A DNA stretch of 64,000 nt from Nostoc sp. NMS9 (GTDB lineage: Bacteria; Cyanobacteriota; Cyanobacteriia; Cyanobacteriales; Nostocaceae): the NCBI RefSeq assembly GCF_017114995.1, contig NZ_JABXKL010000091.1:213476-277475 (forward strand), read 5' to 3'. Below, in pieces: positions 43,535-53,438 of the stretch (position 1 is the stretch's first letter; each line of letters starts with the position of its first letter). A model generated the notes under the pieces. That model was not told the DNA's origin and did no database searches. It saw only the letters and a list, made by a program, of their open reading frames with translations. A program made the translations under genes and the position numbers.

Positions 43535-44863
43535 CTGATTTTTCAATATATTTACTAAGTTAAAAAGAGATTCTGAAGTTGCAGCCCAACCTGGATGGCG
43601 AACATTAAGCAAGACATAATGAAACTTATTCAATTCAGCAATATCTTGAGAAGAATTATATTTAAAACTAATCAACTCTCTGTGGGTTAAATGTGGAGTA
43701 ATTATATCTGTAGTTAAAACGCTATCTTTAGTCTTCACTAAAGCGATCGCCTCTTTTGTGGCTGCCAAATTATCTATATTGTGGAGATATTTTGAGCTAA
43801 AGAAACCATATTTACCGAAAACTAAAAACCAAACTAAAGACCACAAAATAATTGCTTTTCTTTGTTTTAGCCATGCTTTACCTGCTGCTAGGCTAGCAAT
43901 TAAAACTAAAATAAGAAATGGAATTGCTGGTAAAGAGTAATGTAAAACTAGATTTTTTTGTGAGGGATGATCGGCGAGTAAATTTAGTGCTATGCAAGGA
44001 ATTATACTTATCAAAGGCATGAGATATTGTGGTCTTAAACCCCAAATAACAGGTAATAGTAAAAAACATAAATATTCTAAGTTTAGAATTGAAAAAAGGT
44101 TGTTAAGTATGATTTGTGGTTGAAAAAGTAATATTTGTACCATTTCGGAAAAGGAGTTTCCCAAATAGCTATAGCGATAAAGATGACGGTTCAATAACGC
44201 TGCTTCGCTACCAAAATAAGGGATGATCATCCAGTTAGCAATCAAAAACCATATTGTCCCACTAATAATTGCGATCGCACCATATAAACGTCGCTTTTCA
44301 AACAAGAGTAACCAAATTCCCATCGCCACTACAGTCAGTGACAGTACAGCCTTACAACCCAATACCACAAGAATACTGACGCAAAACCAAGCTATTTTTT
44401 TCGATCTAGCAGTCAAAACTGCTGTCAAAAGTGCAGGGACTGCGATCGTATCTGGGTGAAAATCACAGAGATTGCTATTGTAAACCACCGGATACATTAG
44501 ATATACAGCCATAATGGCGACTGCTAAATTTTCTTTTAAACTGGCTTGCAATGCAAGAAAATATGTAGATAAAGCACCTAACCCTAAAGCAATAGACTGT
44601 ACTGCAAATAGCCAATAAACAGTAGGGTAAATTTTGTACAATAAAGCCAAAGGATATAAAATCCAAGCAGCATGATCGGCTAAAACATGAAAACCAAGTA
44701 CAGAAGAAACTGGCGGTTTTCCTTGACTAATTAAGTAAATACATTGGTCAAAAAATGCTAAATCCCCAGATGAATTAAATAATTCGTGTCGGAAGCTGCT
44801 GGAGATAAATAAAATTAAGGTACTAATGCCTATAATTACTTTGATATTATTCATTTTTGACAA
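43478..44863 (-). CDS. DUF2079 multi-span membrane protein
   Basis: 461 residues with about ten membrane spans. The early block SGDLAFFDQCIYLISQGKPP followed by FHVLADHAAWILYPLALLY is characteristic of DUF2079, as is SNLCDFHPDTIAVPALL. The family resembles GT-C glycosyltransferases, with an acidic residue in the first external loop (GDLAFFDQ), but no substrate is known. The C-terminal 100 residues (SVLTTDIITPHLTHREL, LNVRHPGWAA) are soluble and periplasmic-like. It is one of several polytopic glycosyltransferase-like genes in 43-53 kb, which together suggest an envelope glycan or lipid-linked sugar pathway. Confidence 0.85.
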   Translation of the reverse strand: MSKMNNIKVIIGISTLILFISSSFRHELFNSSGDLAFFDQCIYLISQGKPPVSSVLGFHVLADHAAWILYPLALLYKIYPTVYWLFAVQSIALGLGALSTYFLALQASLKENLAVAIMAVYLMYPVVYNSNLCDFHPDTIAVPALLTAVLTARSKKIAWFCVSILVVLGCKAVLSLTVVAMGIWLLLFEKRRLYGAIAIISGTIWFLIANWMIIPYFGSEAALLNRHLYRYSYLGNSFSEMVQILLFQPQIILNNLFSILNLEYLCFLLLPVIWGLRPQYLMPLISIIPCIALNLLADHPSQKNLVLHYSLPAIPFLILVLIASLAAGKAWLKQRKAIILWSLVWFLVFGKYGFFSSKYLHNIDNLAATKEAIALVKTKDSVLTTDIITPHLTHRELISFKYNSSQDIAELNKFHYVLLNVRHPGWAATSESLFNLVNILKNQSNFNLEYQQDDVYLFEKR

Positions 44864-44902
44864 CTTTCTGTTATTTAAATTCTACTTGCCTTACTAATTT
44901 TT

Positions 44903-46102
44903 TTATTTAAGATTAGAAGAAAATCCAACTTGTAATTTTGGATAAATCAGATCGCACTTTCGTACAACAAACCAGAGAGCAAAACCTAAAGGGACTGAAA
45001 ATAACTTGATAAATATGGGAGTTCCCAAGTAACTAAATAATGATGCCATTTGCACGACTATAGCTACCCAAAAATATCGAGGGAAGTAAAAGGCAAAGAT
45101 AATTGAAAGAATATCAGCAGGATAAAAATACCTCTGGTGCATTTTGGGCAAAATATATGGCATAAACAAAACTGAGATGGTGGCTAAGTGTATCAGTCTG
45201 TCTTGAGTAATTTCTAATCTACTTTTATAAACAATATATGCTAATAAAAATATTGCAGATACAGTTAACGTTAAACCTATCGGGACAACAATATTATAAA
45301 AATTGTTAGGAATCCATTGATAAATATTAGGTACACCTTTAGCCAATTCTTTGTATTTATTAGCTTGACTAAAGTAGATTAACAGCAATTCTTGTATAGG
45401 TCTTCCCATAACCCAAGGTGGTAAAACTGCAATTAGATATACTGCTGGAATTAATGGTAAATAATACCAATGAATTCTTTTTTTTAATAAAAGAGCTAAT
45501 AATAAAGGTGCCAAAAACATTGCTTGCAACTTAAAAGAAAGCCCCACACCAAAACTGAGTAAGGCGGGAATTTCTTTCTGAATACACAAAAAGTAAATGC
45601 AAGCAATTATCCCTGCTGTATAGATGCTGTCACATTGACCCCAGAGCGCACTATTATATATAACAGTCGGACTCAAAATAACTGCCAAAAAAGCAAAGAT
45701 TGATTTACTACTCTCTGGGTATTTTAGTCGAACAATTTTGTAAGTCAAAAAGCCACAAAGAAAATCAACAGCCATTGCAAAAAGCTTGATTGCAAAAATT
45801 TTTGGTAATCCAGACAGCAGGGTGGCAGCAATTAAAATCCAGTAGAGGTAGGGGGGTGTATAATCGGCAAAACTATATTTAAGAGCGCTAAATCCGCCAT
45901 GAGATGCGATGAAATCATACCAAGGTGCTAAAAAAGATTTATAATCAGACGATTGATTAGGAACACAAACCAATCGGATCAGCACTGCCAAAATAATTCC
46001 AATAGTTAAGTATCCAGAAACCGGCGATGGAAAAAGGTTTAATAACCTATTAAATGGAGATTTCACTAATCTTAATAATGTCTTGTCTGAAGCTTTTGTC
46101 AT
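44903..46102 (-). CDS. GT-C type mannosyltransferase-like membrane protein, paralogue A
   Basis: 399 residues, about ten spans. Motifs PWYDFIASHGGFSALKYSFADYTPPYLYW (abridged), SALWGQCDSIYTAGII and LPKMHQRYFYPADIL are those of Gpi18/COG5542-like integral membrane mannosyltransferases, which use polyprenyl-phosphate sugars outside the cytoplasmic membrane. The gene at 47866-49065 is a near copy, and a PMT/ArnT-type gene lies between on the other strand. The 3' ends of both copies also match (TTGGATAAATCAGATCGCAC). The acceptor is unknown. The start at 46102 aligns with that of the paralogue. Confidence 0.8.
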   Translation of the reverse strand: MTKASDKTLLRLVKSPFNRLLNLFPSPVSGYLTIGIILAVLIRLVCVPNQSSDYKSFLAPWYDFIASHGGFSALKYSFADYTPPYLYWILIAATLLSGLPKIFAIKLFAMAVDFLCGFLTYKIVRLKYPESSKSIFAFLAVILSPTVIYNSALWGQCDSIYTAGIIACIYFLCIQKEIPALLSFGVGLSFKLQAMFLAPLLLALLLKKRIHWYYLPLIPAVYLIAVLPPWVMGRPIQELLLIYFSQANKYKELAKGVPNIYQWIPNNFYNIVVPIGLTLTVSAIFLLAYIVYKSRLEITQDRLIHLATISVLFMPYILPKMHQRYFYPADILSIIFAFYFPRYFWVAIVVQMASLFSYLGTPIFIKLFSVPLGFALWFVVRKCDLIYPKLQVGFSSNLK

Positions 46103-46260
46103 AAATTGTATCTGTTATTCAGAAATTATGAAATCATGTCAAAGTACCTATTATTTCAGCAAAGGCTGAACAAAACTTTGCTGTAGCATAAGACTGGTTT
46201 AAGAAGCTGCTATGATGCCATATAAAGCAAGTTTTCGTGGGTATATCCTAGAGGTTTGAG

Positions 46261-47823
46261 ATGATTATCCCGATTTTAGATATGCGTCTATTCCGAGAAA
46301 AAGAATGGTTATTTAGCTTACTGGTAATATCTCTATTTCTATGGCTGATATTTTTGGGAAACTCCCCTTTACGAGATTGGGATGAAGGTACTGTGGCACA
46401 GGTTGCCCGAGAAATTTGGCGTGCCCCACTTGGTTCAATGCATTGGCTTTACCCCACTTTGGGAGGAGAACCTTATTATAATAAGCCACCCTTGATGCAC
46501 TTGTTAATTGCTTGGACTTACTCTATTGGGGGCGTGAATGAGTGGACAACGCGTCTAGCGGGTGCAGTATTAACTGCTTTGGGAGTGCCTTTGCTTTACT
46601 TGGTGGGATGTTTGCTTTTTAACCAAAGTTTACCAGCTCTGTTTAGCGCTTTAGTTTACCTGACGATGTTACCTGTGGTGCGTCACGGAAGGCTAGCAAT
46701 GCTAGATGGTACAACTATTACATTTTTCTTGCTGCTGTTATTTTGTTTGCTAAAAGCACGTCAGAATCGTCGGTACGCTCTCGGTGTGGGATTTTGTCTA
46801 GGGTTAATCACTCTCACGAAAGGGATGATGGTTTTGCCGCTAGGAGCGATCGCTTGTTTATTCCTAATTGCAGATCGGCAGTTTGCTTTGTTAACAAGCC
46901 CCTATTTATTAGTGGGAATATTTTTAGGAAATGCACCAGCGATCGCTTGGTTTGCTGCTCAATGGCAACATTATGGCGAAACTTTCTTCCAAGTGAACTT
47001 TCAAACACAAACCTTTGATCGCCTTACACAATCTGTTGAAGGTCATAGTGGGCCACCCTGGTATTATTTAATTGAGTTAATTAAGTATAGTTTTCCTTGG
47101 CTACTATTTTTACCAGGAGGTTTTTATCTAGCTTGGAAAAAACGTCATACTACCTGGGGTGGCTTAATTATTATTGGTACAATTGTATACTTAGGAACTA
47201 TCTCTTTAATGAGAACTAAGCTGCCGTGGTATGTTATGCCTGTATATCCATTTTTAGCTTTGGCAATTGGTGCTAAACTTAGCGAAATTTGGCAGTACGG
47301 TCATTTTAAGGTGCGAAGTTTGACAATATTTCTGGCTATTATTGCTATTGCTGGCTTCGGAGGTTGTGTTTACTTTATTCTTGCAAAGAAAGAGCCTATT
47401 TTAATAGTCATGAGCATTGTTTTAGCAATAAGTATGAGCATCGCAGCATGGCTAATTAAACAGTGCGATCGTAACTTTATTCCAGTGTTATTTTCTGGGA
47501 TGTACTTAGTTTTAGCAATGTTGATGAGTTCACAATCATGGATTTGGGAATTAAAGGAAGCTTTTCCAGTTAAACCTATAGCAGAATTAATTCGGGCAAA
47601 TGTTTCAACAGGAACACAAATTTATACTTCTTTTGCTTATGGGCGTCCTAGTTTAGACTTTTACTGCGATTGTAAGGTAACTCATGCAACTGTCCCAACT
47701 TTACAACAAATGTTATCTAATAAATCTTATTTGTTGTTAGACAATGGGGCTTTACAGCAAATCAATTTAACTGGTAGTAAAATTATCGGATCAGCTAAAG
47801 GATTTACACTGATTTCACCATAA
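46261..47823 (+). CDS. PMT/ArnT-type glycosyltransferase (GT39/GT83-like)
   Basis: 520 residues, about twelve spans. The first loop carries the catalytic acid motif LRDWDEGTVAQVAREIWR, followed by GGEPYYNKPPLMHLLIAWTY, the hallmark of ArnT/PMT_2 enzymes that move a sugar from a polyprenyl phosphate to lipid or protein. Further signature RHGRLAMLDGTTITFFLLL follows, and LMRTKLPWYVMPVYPFLALAIG in a later span. GAGG stands 6 bases before the ATG. It is read opposite to its two flanking paralogous membrane proteins, so it has its own promoter. Substrate unknown. Confidence 0.9.
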   Translation: MIIPILDMRLFREKEWLFSLLVISLFLWLIFLGNSPLRDWDEGTVAQVAREIWRAPLGSMHWLYPTLGGEPYYNKPPLMHLLIAWTYSIGGVNEWTTRLAGAVLTALGVPLLYLVGCLLFNQSLPALFSALVYLTMLPVVRHGRLAMLDGTTITFFLLLLFCLLKARQNRRYALGVGFCLGLITLTKGMMVLPLGAIACLFLIADRQFALLTSPYLLVGIFLGNAPAIAWFAAQWQHYGETFFQVNFQTQTFDRLTQSVEGHSGPPWYYLIELIKYSFPWLLFLPGGFYLAWKKRHTTWGGLIIIGTIVYLGTISLMRTKLPWYVMPVYPFLALAIGAKLSEIWQYGHFKVRSLTIFLAIIAIAGFGGCVYFILAKKEPILIVMSIVLAISMSIAAWLIKQCDRNFIPVLFSGMYLVLAMLMSSQSWIWELKEAFPVKPIAELIRANVSTGTQIYTSFAYGRPSLDFYCDCKVTHATVPTLQQMLSNKSYLLLDNGALQQINLTGSKIIGSAKGFTLISP

Positions 47824-47865
47824 GTTAAATATCTAAGATATCTTACTTTTTTAATCTTAATTAAT

Positions 47866-49065
47866 TTATCCTTTAGGTACATATTCTCTAAAATTTAGCT
47901 TTGGATAAATCAGATCGCACTTTCGCACAACAAACCAGAGAGCAAAACCTAAAGGTATTGAAAATAACTGGATAAATATGGGAGTTCCCAAATAGCTGAA
48001 AAATGATGCCATTTGCACAACTATAGCTACCCAAAAATATCGAGGAAAGTAAAAGGCAAAGATAATCGAAAGGATATCGGCAGGATAAAAATATCTTTCG
48101 TGCATTTTGGGCAGAATATATGGCATAAACAAAACTGAGATGGTGGCTAAGTGTATCAGTCTGTCCTGAGTAATTTTTAGCTTACTTTTATAAACAATGT
48201 ATGCCAATAAAAATATTGCAGATACAGTTAATGTTAAACCTATAGGAACAACAATATTATAAAAATTGTTAGGAATCCATTGATAAAGATTAGGCGCACC
48301 TTTAGCCAATTGTTTATATTTATTAGCTTGGTTAAAGTATACTAACAGCAATTCTTGTATCGGTCTTCCCATCAACCACGATGGCAAAACTAAAATTATA
48401 TATACCGCCGGAATTAATGGTAAATAATACCAATTAATTCTTTTTTTGACCAAAAAAATTAATAATAAAGGTGCTAAAAACATCGCTTGCAACTTAAAGG
48501 AAAGTCCTACACCAAAACTGAGTAAGGCAGGAATTTCTTTTTGAATAGATAAAAAGTAAATACAGGCAATCAATCCGGTTGTATAAATGCTGTCACATTG
48601 ACCCCAGAGGGCACTATTATATATAACGGTCGGACTTAAAATAACTGCCAAAAAAGCAAAGGTTGGTTTACTACCCTCTGGATATTTTAGTCGAACAATT
48701 TTGTAAGTTAAAAAGCCACAAAGAAAATCAACAGTCATCGCAAAAAGCTTAATTGCGAAAATTTTCGGCAATCCAGAAAGCAGGGTGCCAGCAATTAAAA
48801 TCCAATAGAGGTAGGGGGGTGTATAGTCGGCAAAACTATATTTAAGAGCGCTCAATCCGCCATGAGATGCAATGAAATCATACCAGCGTGCTAAAAAAAA
48901 CTTGTAATCCACTGATTTATTTGGAACACAAACCAATCGAATCACCACTGCTAATATAATCCCAATAGGCAAGTATCCAGGAACCGGGAATGGCAGAGAG
49001 TTTAAGAACCTATTAAACGGAGATTTCACTAATTTTAATAATGTTTTGTCGGAAGTTTTCATCAT
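47866..49065 (-). CDS. GT-C type mannosyltransferase-like membrane protein, paralogue B
   Basis: 399 residues when started at 49065 (MMKTSDKTLLKLVKSPFNRF), which aligns with the start of the copy at 46102 (MTKASDKTLLRLVKSPFNRL). The frame remains open to 49164, but that extension has no counterpart. The two copies are nearly identical over the spans and share WGQCDSIYTTGLIA and LPKMHERYFYPADIL. Differences cluster in the first loop and in the C-terminal tail (LNFREYVPKG here). This is a recent duplication; the copies could differ in acceptor, or gene conversion may keep them alike. Confidence 0.8.
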   Translation of the reverse strand: MMKTSDKTLLKLVKSPFNRFLNSLPFPVPGYLPIGIILAVVIRLVCVPNKSVDYKFFLARWYDFIASHGGLSALKYSFADYTPPYLYWILIAGTLLSGLPKIFAIKLFAMTVDFLCGFLTYKIVRLKYPEGSKPTFAFLAVILSPTVIYNSALWGQCDSIYTTGLIACIYFLSIQKEIPALLSFGVGLSFKLQAMFLAPLLLIFLVKKRINWYYLPLIPAVYIILVLPSWLMGRPIQELLLVYFNQANKYKQLAKGAPNLYQWIPNNFYNIVVPIGLTLTVSAIFLLAYIVYKSKLKITQDRLIHLATISVLFMPYILPKMHERYFYPADILSIIFAFYFPRYFWVAIVVQMASFFSYLGTPIFIQLFSIPLGFALWFVVRKCDLIYPKLNFREYVPKG

Positions 49066-49401
49066 AAATTGCATCAGTCCAGTTGACCGTGTCCAAATAG
49101 TACGGCATATTTTAAGTTGGTGAAGTATAAAAGTACTCCACCCGTGCTGCCATGCACCCTCCACTTACCAAAAGGAAGGGTTGGCGAGGGGTGTACTTTA
49201 TTTACTTGCAAAGCATTGTAAATCAAGAGATAGACTATTGTAGAGACGTTGCAATGCAACATTCTACCAAAGGATATATTGCAATTATTAATTGAATTGG
49301 TATTGATTTCATCAAAGTTTTGTAATTTGGGGAAGATGCTCACCTTACTTATACAAATTAAACATCGAACAGCTTATCTGTGTTTACTACCTGTCATAAT
49401 G
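49066..49401. other. Intergenic region with diverged palindromic repeat
   Basis: 336 bases upstream of paralogue B. Around 49240-49267 lies an imperfect palindrome, GTAGAGACGTTGCA then TGCAACATTCTAC, a form I recall as a common dispersed repeat in Nostoc. No gene is evident; promoter sequences for paralogue B must lie here. Confidence 0.5.
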
Positions 49402-51432
49402 CTATGAGCCTTCATGCGTTGCTGGAACAATTGATTGACTAGATTGGGCTAGATAGATACCCGCTAAAACTACAGCAAAAGTCGCCCAGTCAAACAAACC
49501 TACTTGTTCTGAAAAAATGAACCAAGCAAAAATAGAAGCTAGGACTGGTTCTAGAAGAAGCGTGACGGCGACAACGCCTGAAGAGATTCTGCTGAGGCTA
49601 TAAGCCAAAAGTCCCTGACCCAGCACTTGACAAAAAAGAGCTTGGAAAATGATGAAAAACCAACCCGTCCAGGAATAAGGAAATAGTCTATTTTCGAGGA
49701 ATGGGAGGACTGGTAGTAGAAACATTGTTGTCACTCCACAGCGCCACAGCATGATAGTTGCAGTGCTAAACCTGGTTCGGAGCCGTTCTATCAGCAACAT
49801 ACACGTAGCCATGAAAACCGCAGTTAACAATGCTAATGCATCACCTAATATTTGATCAGTTGCAAATTGCACCTTATTGAGTTCAAATGCGATCGCTCCT
49901 CCCAAAGCAATGACCAGACCAATCACGAATCTGTTGTCGAAACGCCGACCAAATAATAGATACCCAGCCAAAGCAACAAATAAGGAGTTCAAATTAGACA
50001 GTAAAGCCACGTTGGCAACACTAGTTTGACTCAGCGACCAAGCCCATAATAAAAGATAGGTTCCAGCAGAGGTTCCCATTGCCAACAATAGCCACACTTC
50101 TTGACTTGTAAAAGGCTTCTGTTCTATGGATTGGTTATCAAGCAAGGCAGAAGTAATATTAACCGACGCTCGCGGACTCGCTAATGCGCTATCTATCTCC
50201 TGACTCCTGCCTCCTTCAATAGATTGTTGGTAGCGGAAAGCCTCAAGTCCATTCCACAGCCCAAAGACAACTGTCGCAATCCAACTGCGATGAAATACTA
50301 CAGCATTTGCACCAATTTCTTGTTGACACAATTTAGTCAGAGATGGTGCTAAAGATATGGGAATTAGAGCAAACAATAATGAGACAGTTCCTAATAAAGC
50401 TGGTGTTTCGGAGAATTGTTGCTTTAGTAATGACAGTTTGATCGTCATACTTTGAACGAAAGTGTTAATTATATTTTTGACTGATTCTTGGAACGGCAAA
50501 TTAACAGCCTCTTGGCTAGATACGGCTAAGTATAAACCCATTAAAACTACAGCGAAACCTACCCAATTTGAGAAAGTTAATGTTTCCGAAAAAATTACCA
50601 GAGCGAAAATGCCGCTAAATACTGGCTCTAACAGATGCACTAAGGAGACAACCACGGAGGAAAACTTGGCAAGGCTATAGGTCAAAAGCCCATGACCTAA
50701 AACTTGGCAAATCAGCGCCAAAAAAATTACCCAAAGCCACCCACTGACTGTAGAAGGAAAAAGCTGATCTTGAGTAAACAAAAGTACAGGGAAGATAGCT
50801 AAAGCCGCGATCGCACAGATCCACAACTGAATTGTGGCCGGAGAAAATTTGGTTCGTAATTTTTCTACGATCAGCAGGTATGCACTTAAGAAAACCGCCG
50901 AAACGATCGCAGCCAAGCTTCCTTGAACCTCATCTGTAGCAATTTGCAACTCCTCAAATTCAATAGCGATCGCTCCCCCAAGGGCAATAATCATCCCAAT
51001 CAGGAATTGGTTCTCAAAACCCTGACGAAATAACAGCCACACCCCTAAGCTAGTAAATATGGGAGCGAGATTATGCAACACACTAGAAATCGCAACGCTA
51101 GTTTGAGTCAGCGACCAAGCCAACAAAACTAAAGTGGCAGCCCAAAGAATACCAGCACCTAGCAATAGCAAAAGATCCTGACTGGTATAGGGTTGCTGTT
51201 CTATAGGTTTGTCTCCAGAAAATCGCTGCCGTATTGCCTTGTATCCATGCCAAAGCAAGAAGACCATACTAGCAAGCCAAAAGCGATTAAATACAGTGGC
51301 ACTGGGGCTGAGTTCAATTTCGCTCAATTTCATAAAAATAGAGCCAAAAGATATGGCACCTACACCTAGAAATAATGAAGCGATCGCTATCTTCGTTTGA
51401 TTGGATACATTCATTAGGAAATTTAAATTCAA
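49402..51432 (-). CDS. Doubled EamA (DMT superfamily) transporter
   Basis: 676 residues, about twice the usual 300. Two halves each have ten spans and two EamA domains: the first half covers about 7-310, the second about 340-660. The same motifs occur in both: YTSQDLLLLLGAG / FTSQEVWLLLAMG, AWSLTQTSVA / AWSLSQTSVA, MIIALGGAIAIEFEE / LVIALGGAIAFELNK, CQVLGHGLLTYSLAK / CQVLGQGLLAYSLSR. The linker carries a polar Ser/Arg-rich stretch (around 415-440). Such a fusion could work as a covalent dimer. It probably exports a metabolite such as an amino acid, but this is not determinable. The ATG at 51414 is an alternative start. Confidence 0.85.
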   Translation of the reverse strand: MNLNFLMNVSNQTKIAIASLFLGVGAISFGSIFMKLSEIELSPSATVFNRFWLASMVFLLWHGYKAIRQRFSGDKPIEQQPYTSQDLLLLLGAGILWAATLVLLAWSLTQTSVAISSVLHNLAPIFTSLGVWLLFRQGFENQFLIGMIIALGGAIAIEFEELQIATDEVQGSLAAIVSAVFLSAYLLIVEKLRTKFSPATIQLWICAIAALAIFPVLLFTQDQLFPSTVSGWLWVIFLALICQVLGHGLLTYSLAKFSSVVVSLVHLLEPVFSGIFALVIFSETLTFSNWVGFAVVLMGLYLAVSSQEAVNLPFQESVKNIINTFVQSMTIKLSLLKQQFSETPALLGTVSLLFALIPISLAPSLTKLCQQEIGANAVVFHRSWIATVVFGLWNGLEAFRYQQSIEGGRSQEIDSALASPRASVNITSALLDNQSIEQKPFTSQEVWLLLAMGTSAGTYLLLWAWSLSQTSVANVALLSNLNSLFVALAGYLLFGRRFDNRFVIGLVIALGGAIAFELNKVQFATDQILGDALALLTAVFMATCMLLIERLRTRFSTATIMLWRCGVTTMFLLPVLPFLENRLFPYSWTGWFFIIFQALFCQVLGQGLLAYSLSRISSGVVAVTLLLEPVLASIFAWFIFSEQVGLFDWATFAVVLAGIYLAQSSQSIVPATHEGS

Positions 51433-51459
51433 TTTCTTAGCAATAATGGATCGAACCCT

Positions 51460-52767
51460 CTAACCAACCCAATGCTCTTGGGCAAATCCTATAGCTATTT
51501 TGGCTAGTAGTGTCACAAAAGCGCCCAATATTAAATATCCCTGACGAGGATGGCGAGATAACAGCACACCAATGGCTATATTCAAAGGCACAATACCGTA
51601 GGCGAGACGGCTTAAGGAGATAGTGCCTCCAGAAGCTAGCAGCAAACCAATACCACAAAAGCCATAAATAACTGTAACTGGGGTCAGTTGCGTGTGTAAG
51701 CGCCACAACACATAGCCACCACCTAAGACCATGAACAAGTTGAGGAAGTTATTGATCCACTGTTCGCTTGCCAGAATCAACAAAAAGAAGACTAAACCAT
51801 AAAAGCCATAAAATAATTTTACAGAACTAAAACGTTGATGGAAATGCCATAAAAGATAGCCACTGGCAACAATCACGCCAAATAACAAGAGATACCAGGG
51901 GTCTTGAATCGCACCAGAGGAGTTTTGAACCCAGCCAAATTGCCAATTTTTACTGCCAACGGCAATTTGCATGAACATATTTAACCAACCCTGCCAATCA
52001 AACCCCAGAGTTGGTCGCCATCCCCGCTGTGCTTCGATAAAAGCTAAAGGGTCGCCAAAATAAATCGCACAATACAAACTGAATAGAAGTATGCCAATAG
52101 CAGTAGTGAAACTAGCTATATAGGCAACGGGTGGTCGGCGTTCTTTCCAGGCTGCGATCGCCAATGCTGGAATTAGTGCCATACCTGTAGGACGTGTTGC
52201 TGTCGCCATCGCGCCCCAAAAGGCAGTCCAGCCATACTGCTTTTGATCGAACGCCCGCAAAGTTGCCGTACTCAAAAACAAATACAGTCCCTCTGTGTAA
52301 ATCACCCCCGTAAACATCGAAGCTGGATACAAAGAAAGCACAGCAGTCACCCAGTGCGCTGCATTGATGCCATGATGCTCCTTGACCCAAAAGTACAAAC
52401 AGTAAAGTGCTGCAAAAAATGCCAAGTTGTTGATTAATGTGCCTGCCAATTCAAACGGTAAGCCCAACTTCATCAAAACCCAGATACTTAAGGGAAACAG
52501 GGGAAAGAAGGCCAGATTATGTTGCTTGCCGTCATTCACAAATTCATAACCAGAAGTTGCGATCGCTCGGTAATGCATACTATCCCAGGCATCAAAAACC
52601 CCCCAGCCAAAATGAGGCAAAAATTCCTCTGCTGGTAACGGTAGTTTTGGCGCAATCAGCAACATAGCTGTCCAGATGAATATTCGACTGGCAAGCCATA
52701 TTGCTGCTGGAAACAGGAAATCATTTTTCCATAAAACTTTTTTTATAACTATCTGAACTTTGACCAT
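51460..52767 (-). CDS. PIG-V/Gpi18-like mannosyltransferase family protein
   Basis: 435 residues with about ten spans. The first extracytoplasmic loop has FDAWDSMHYRAIATSGYEF with the likely catalytic acid, followed by FFPLFPLSIWVLMKLG, ALYCLYFWVKEHHG, LSLYPASMFTGVIYTEGLYL and AMATATRPTGMALIP: the ordered motifs of the PIG-V-like family. It is expected to transfer a sugar from a polyprenyl phosphate on the outer face of the membrane. It lies 27 bases from the doubled EamA gene on the same strand, so the two are likely cotranscribed. Acceptor unknown. Confidence 0.85.
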   Translation of the reverse strand: MVKVQIVIKKVLWKNDFLFPAAIWLASRIFIWTAMLLIAPKLPLPAEEFLPHFGWGVFDAWDSMHYRAIATSGYEFVNDGKQHNLAFFPLFPLSIWVLMKLGLPFELAGTLINNLAFFAALYCLYFWVKEHHGINAAHWVTAVLSLYPASMFTGVIYTEGLYLFLSTATLRAFDQKQYGWTAFWGAMATATRPTGMALIPALAIAAWKERRPPVAYIASFTTAIGILLFSLYCAIYFGDPLAFIEAQRGWRPTLGFDWQGWLNMFMQIAVGSKNWQFGWVQNSSGAIQDPWYLLLFGVIVASGYLLWHFHQRFSSVKLFYGFYGLVFFLLILASEQWINNFLNLFMVLGGGYVLWRLHTQLTPVTVIYGFCGIGLLLASGGTISLSRLAYGIVPLNIAIGVLLSRHPRQGYLILGAFVTLLAKIAIGFAQEHWVG

Positions 52768-53438
52768 AGGGTTGAGTGCTTCAACAAACTCCTTTGTGCA
52801 TCCTTTTACCTATGGCTGTAACACAGCAATTTATGAGTAATATTTTGCATATTAAATCCTCCACCAACACAATTGACAAACTGGACAGATTAGCGATTAA
52901 TTGAAATTATTTCCTATTTGGTTACTTTTGCCAATTTTTTCGGAATTTATCTTTTAAAATATAGTATTTATAAATACTATATTTGTCTAGTTACAGCAGT
53001 AACCAGATGGGTAAGGTACAGAAAGAAAAATTATTCATGTAGGAGCGCATAGCTAGCTGTAGGCCCCTATCCGTGTACCTCATTCAAATGAAAATCGCTA
53101 TATATGAATAATGAGCAACTTTAGTACTTTAAGTAGAAGGGCTTGATTAAATTAAAGCTTGGAGTAAGCGGCTTTAGTCCTTGAGAATCTTACATAGAGC
53201 GATAAATCAGTCACTACGAACAAAAGTTTTATTTTACCTTTAATTACGTCTATGTACTTGTAGCTAACAGTCTATCGAGTTGAAGTTAACGGATTGGAAC
53301 TGTTGCAGGGACAAGGACACGGGGAAACTTCTTTGTCTACTTGCTTCTTTGCATCAGTGTATTGATTATGGTGATTGCTGTGATTAAAGAGTCCCAAGCA
53401 ATTTATAGTGGGAGTTGTCTGTAAATCCTTAAGCAATT
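52768..53438. other. Long intergenic region upstream of dxr
   Basis: 671 bases between the divergent PIG-V-like gene and dxr. It contains a perfect 28-bp palindrome at 52957-52984 and otherwise A/T-rich sequence with no convincing coding frame. The promoters of both neighbours must lie here. Confidence 0.6.
52957..52984. repeat. Perfect 28-bp A/T palindrome
   Basis: AAATATAGTATTTA is followed immediately by its exact reverse complement TAAATACTATATTT, with no spacer. The position between divergent genes and the lack of a T run argue against a terminator; an operator or cruciform-prone site is more likely. Confidence 0.85.

Noticed and set aside
49066..49164. N-terminal extension of mannosyltransferase-like paralogue B
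   Set aside because: The 33 extra residues have no counterpart in paralogue A, whose start aligns with Met at 49065.
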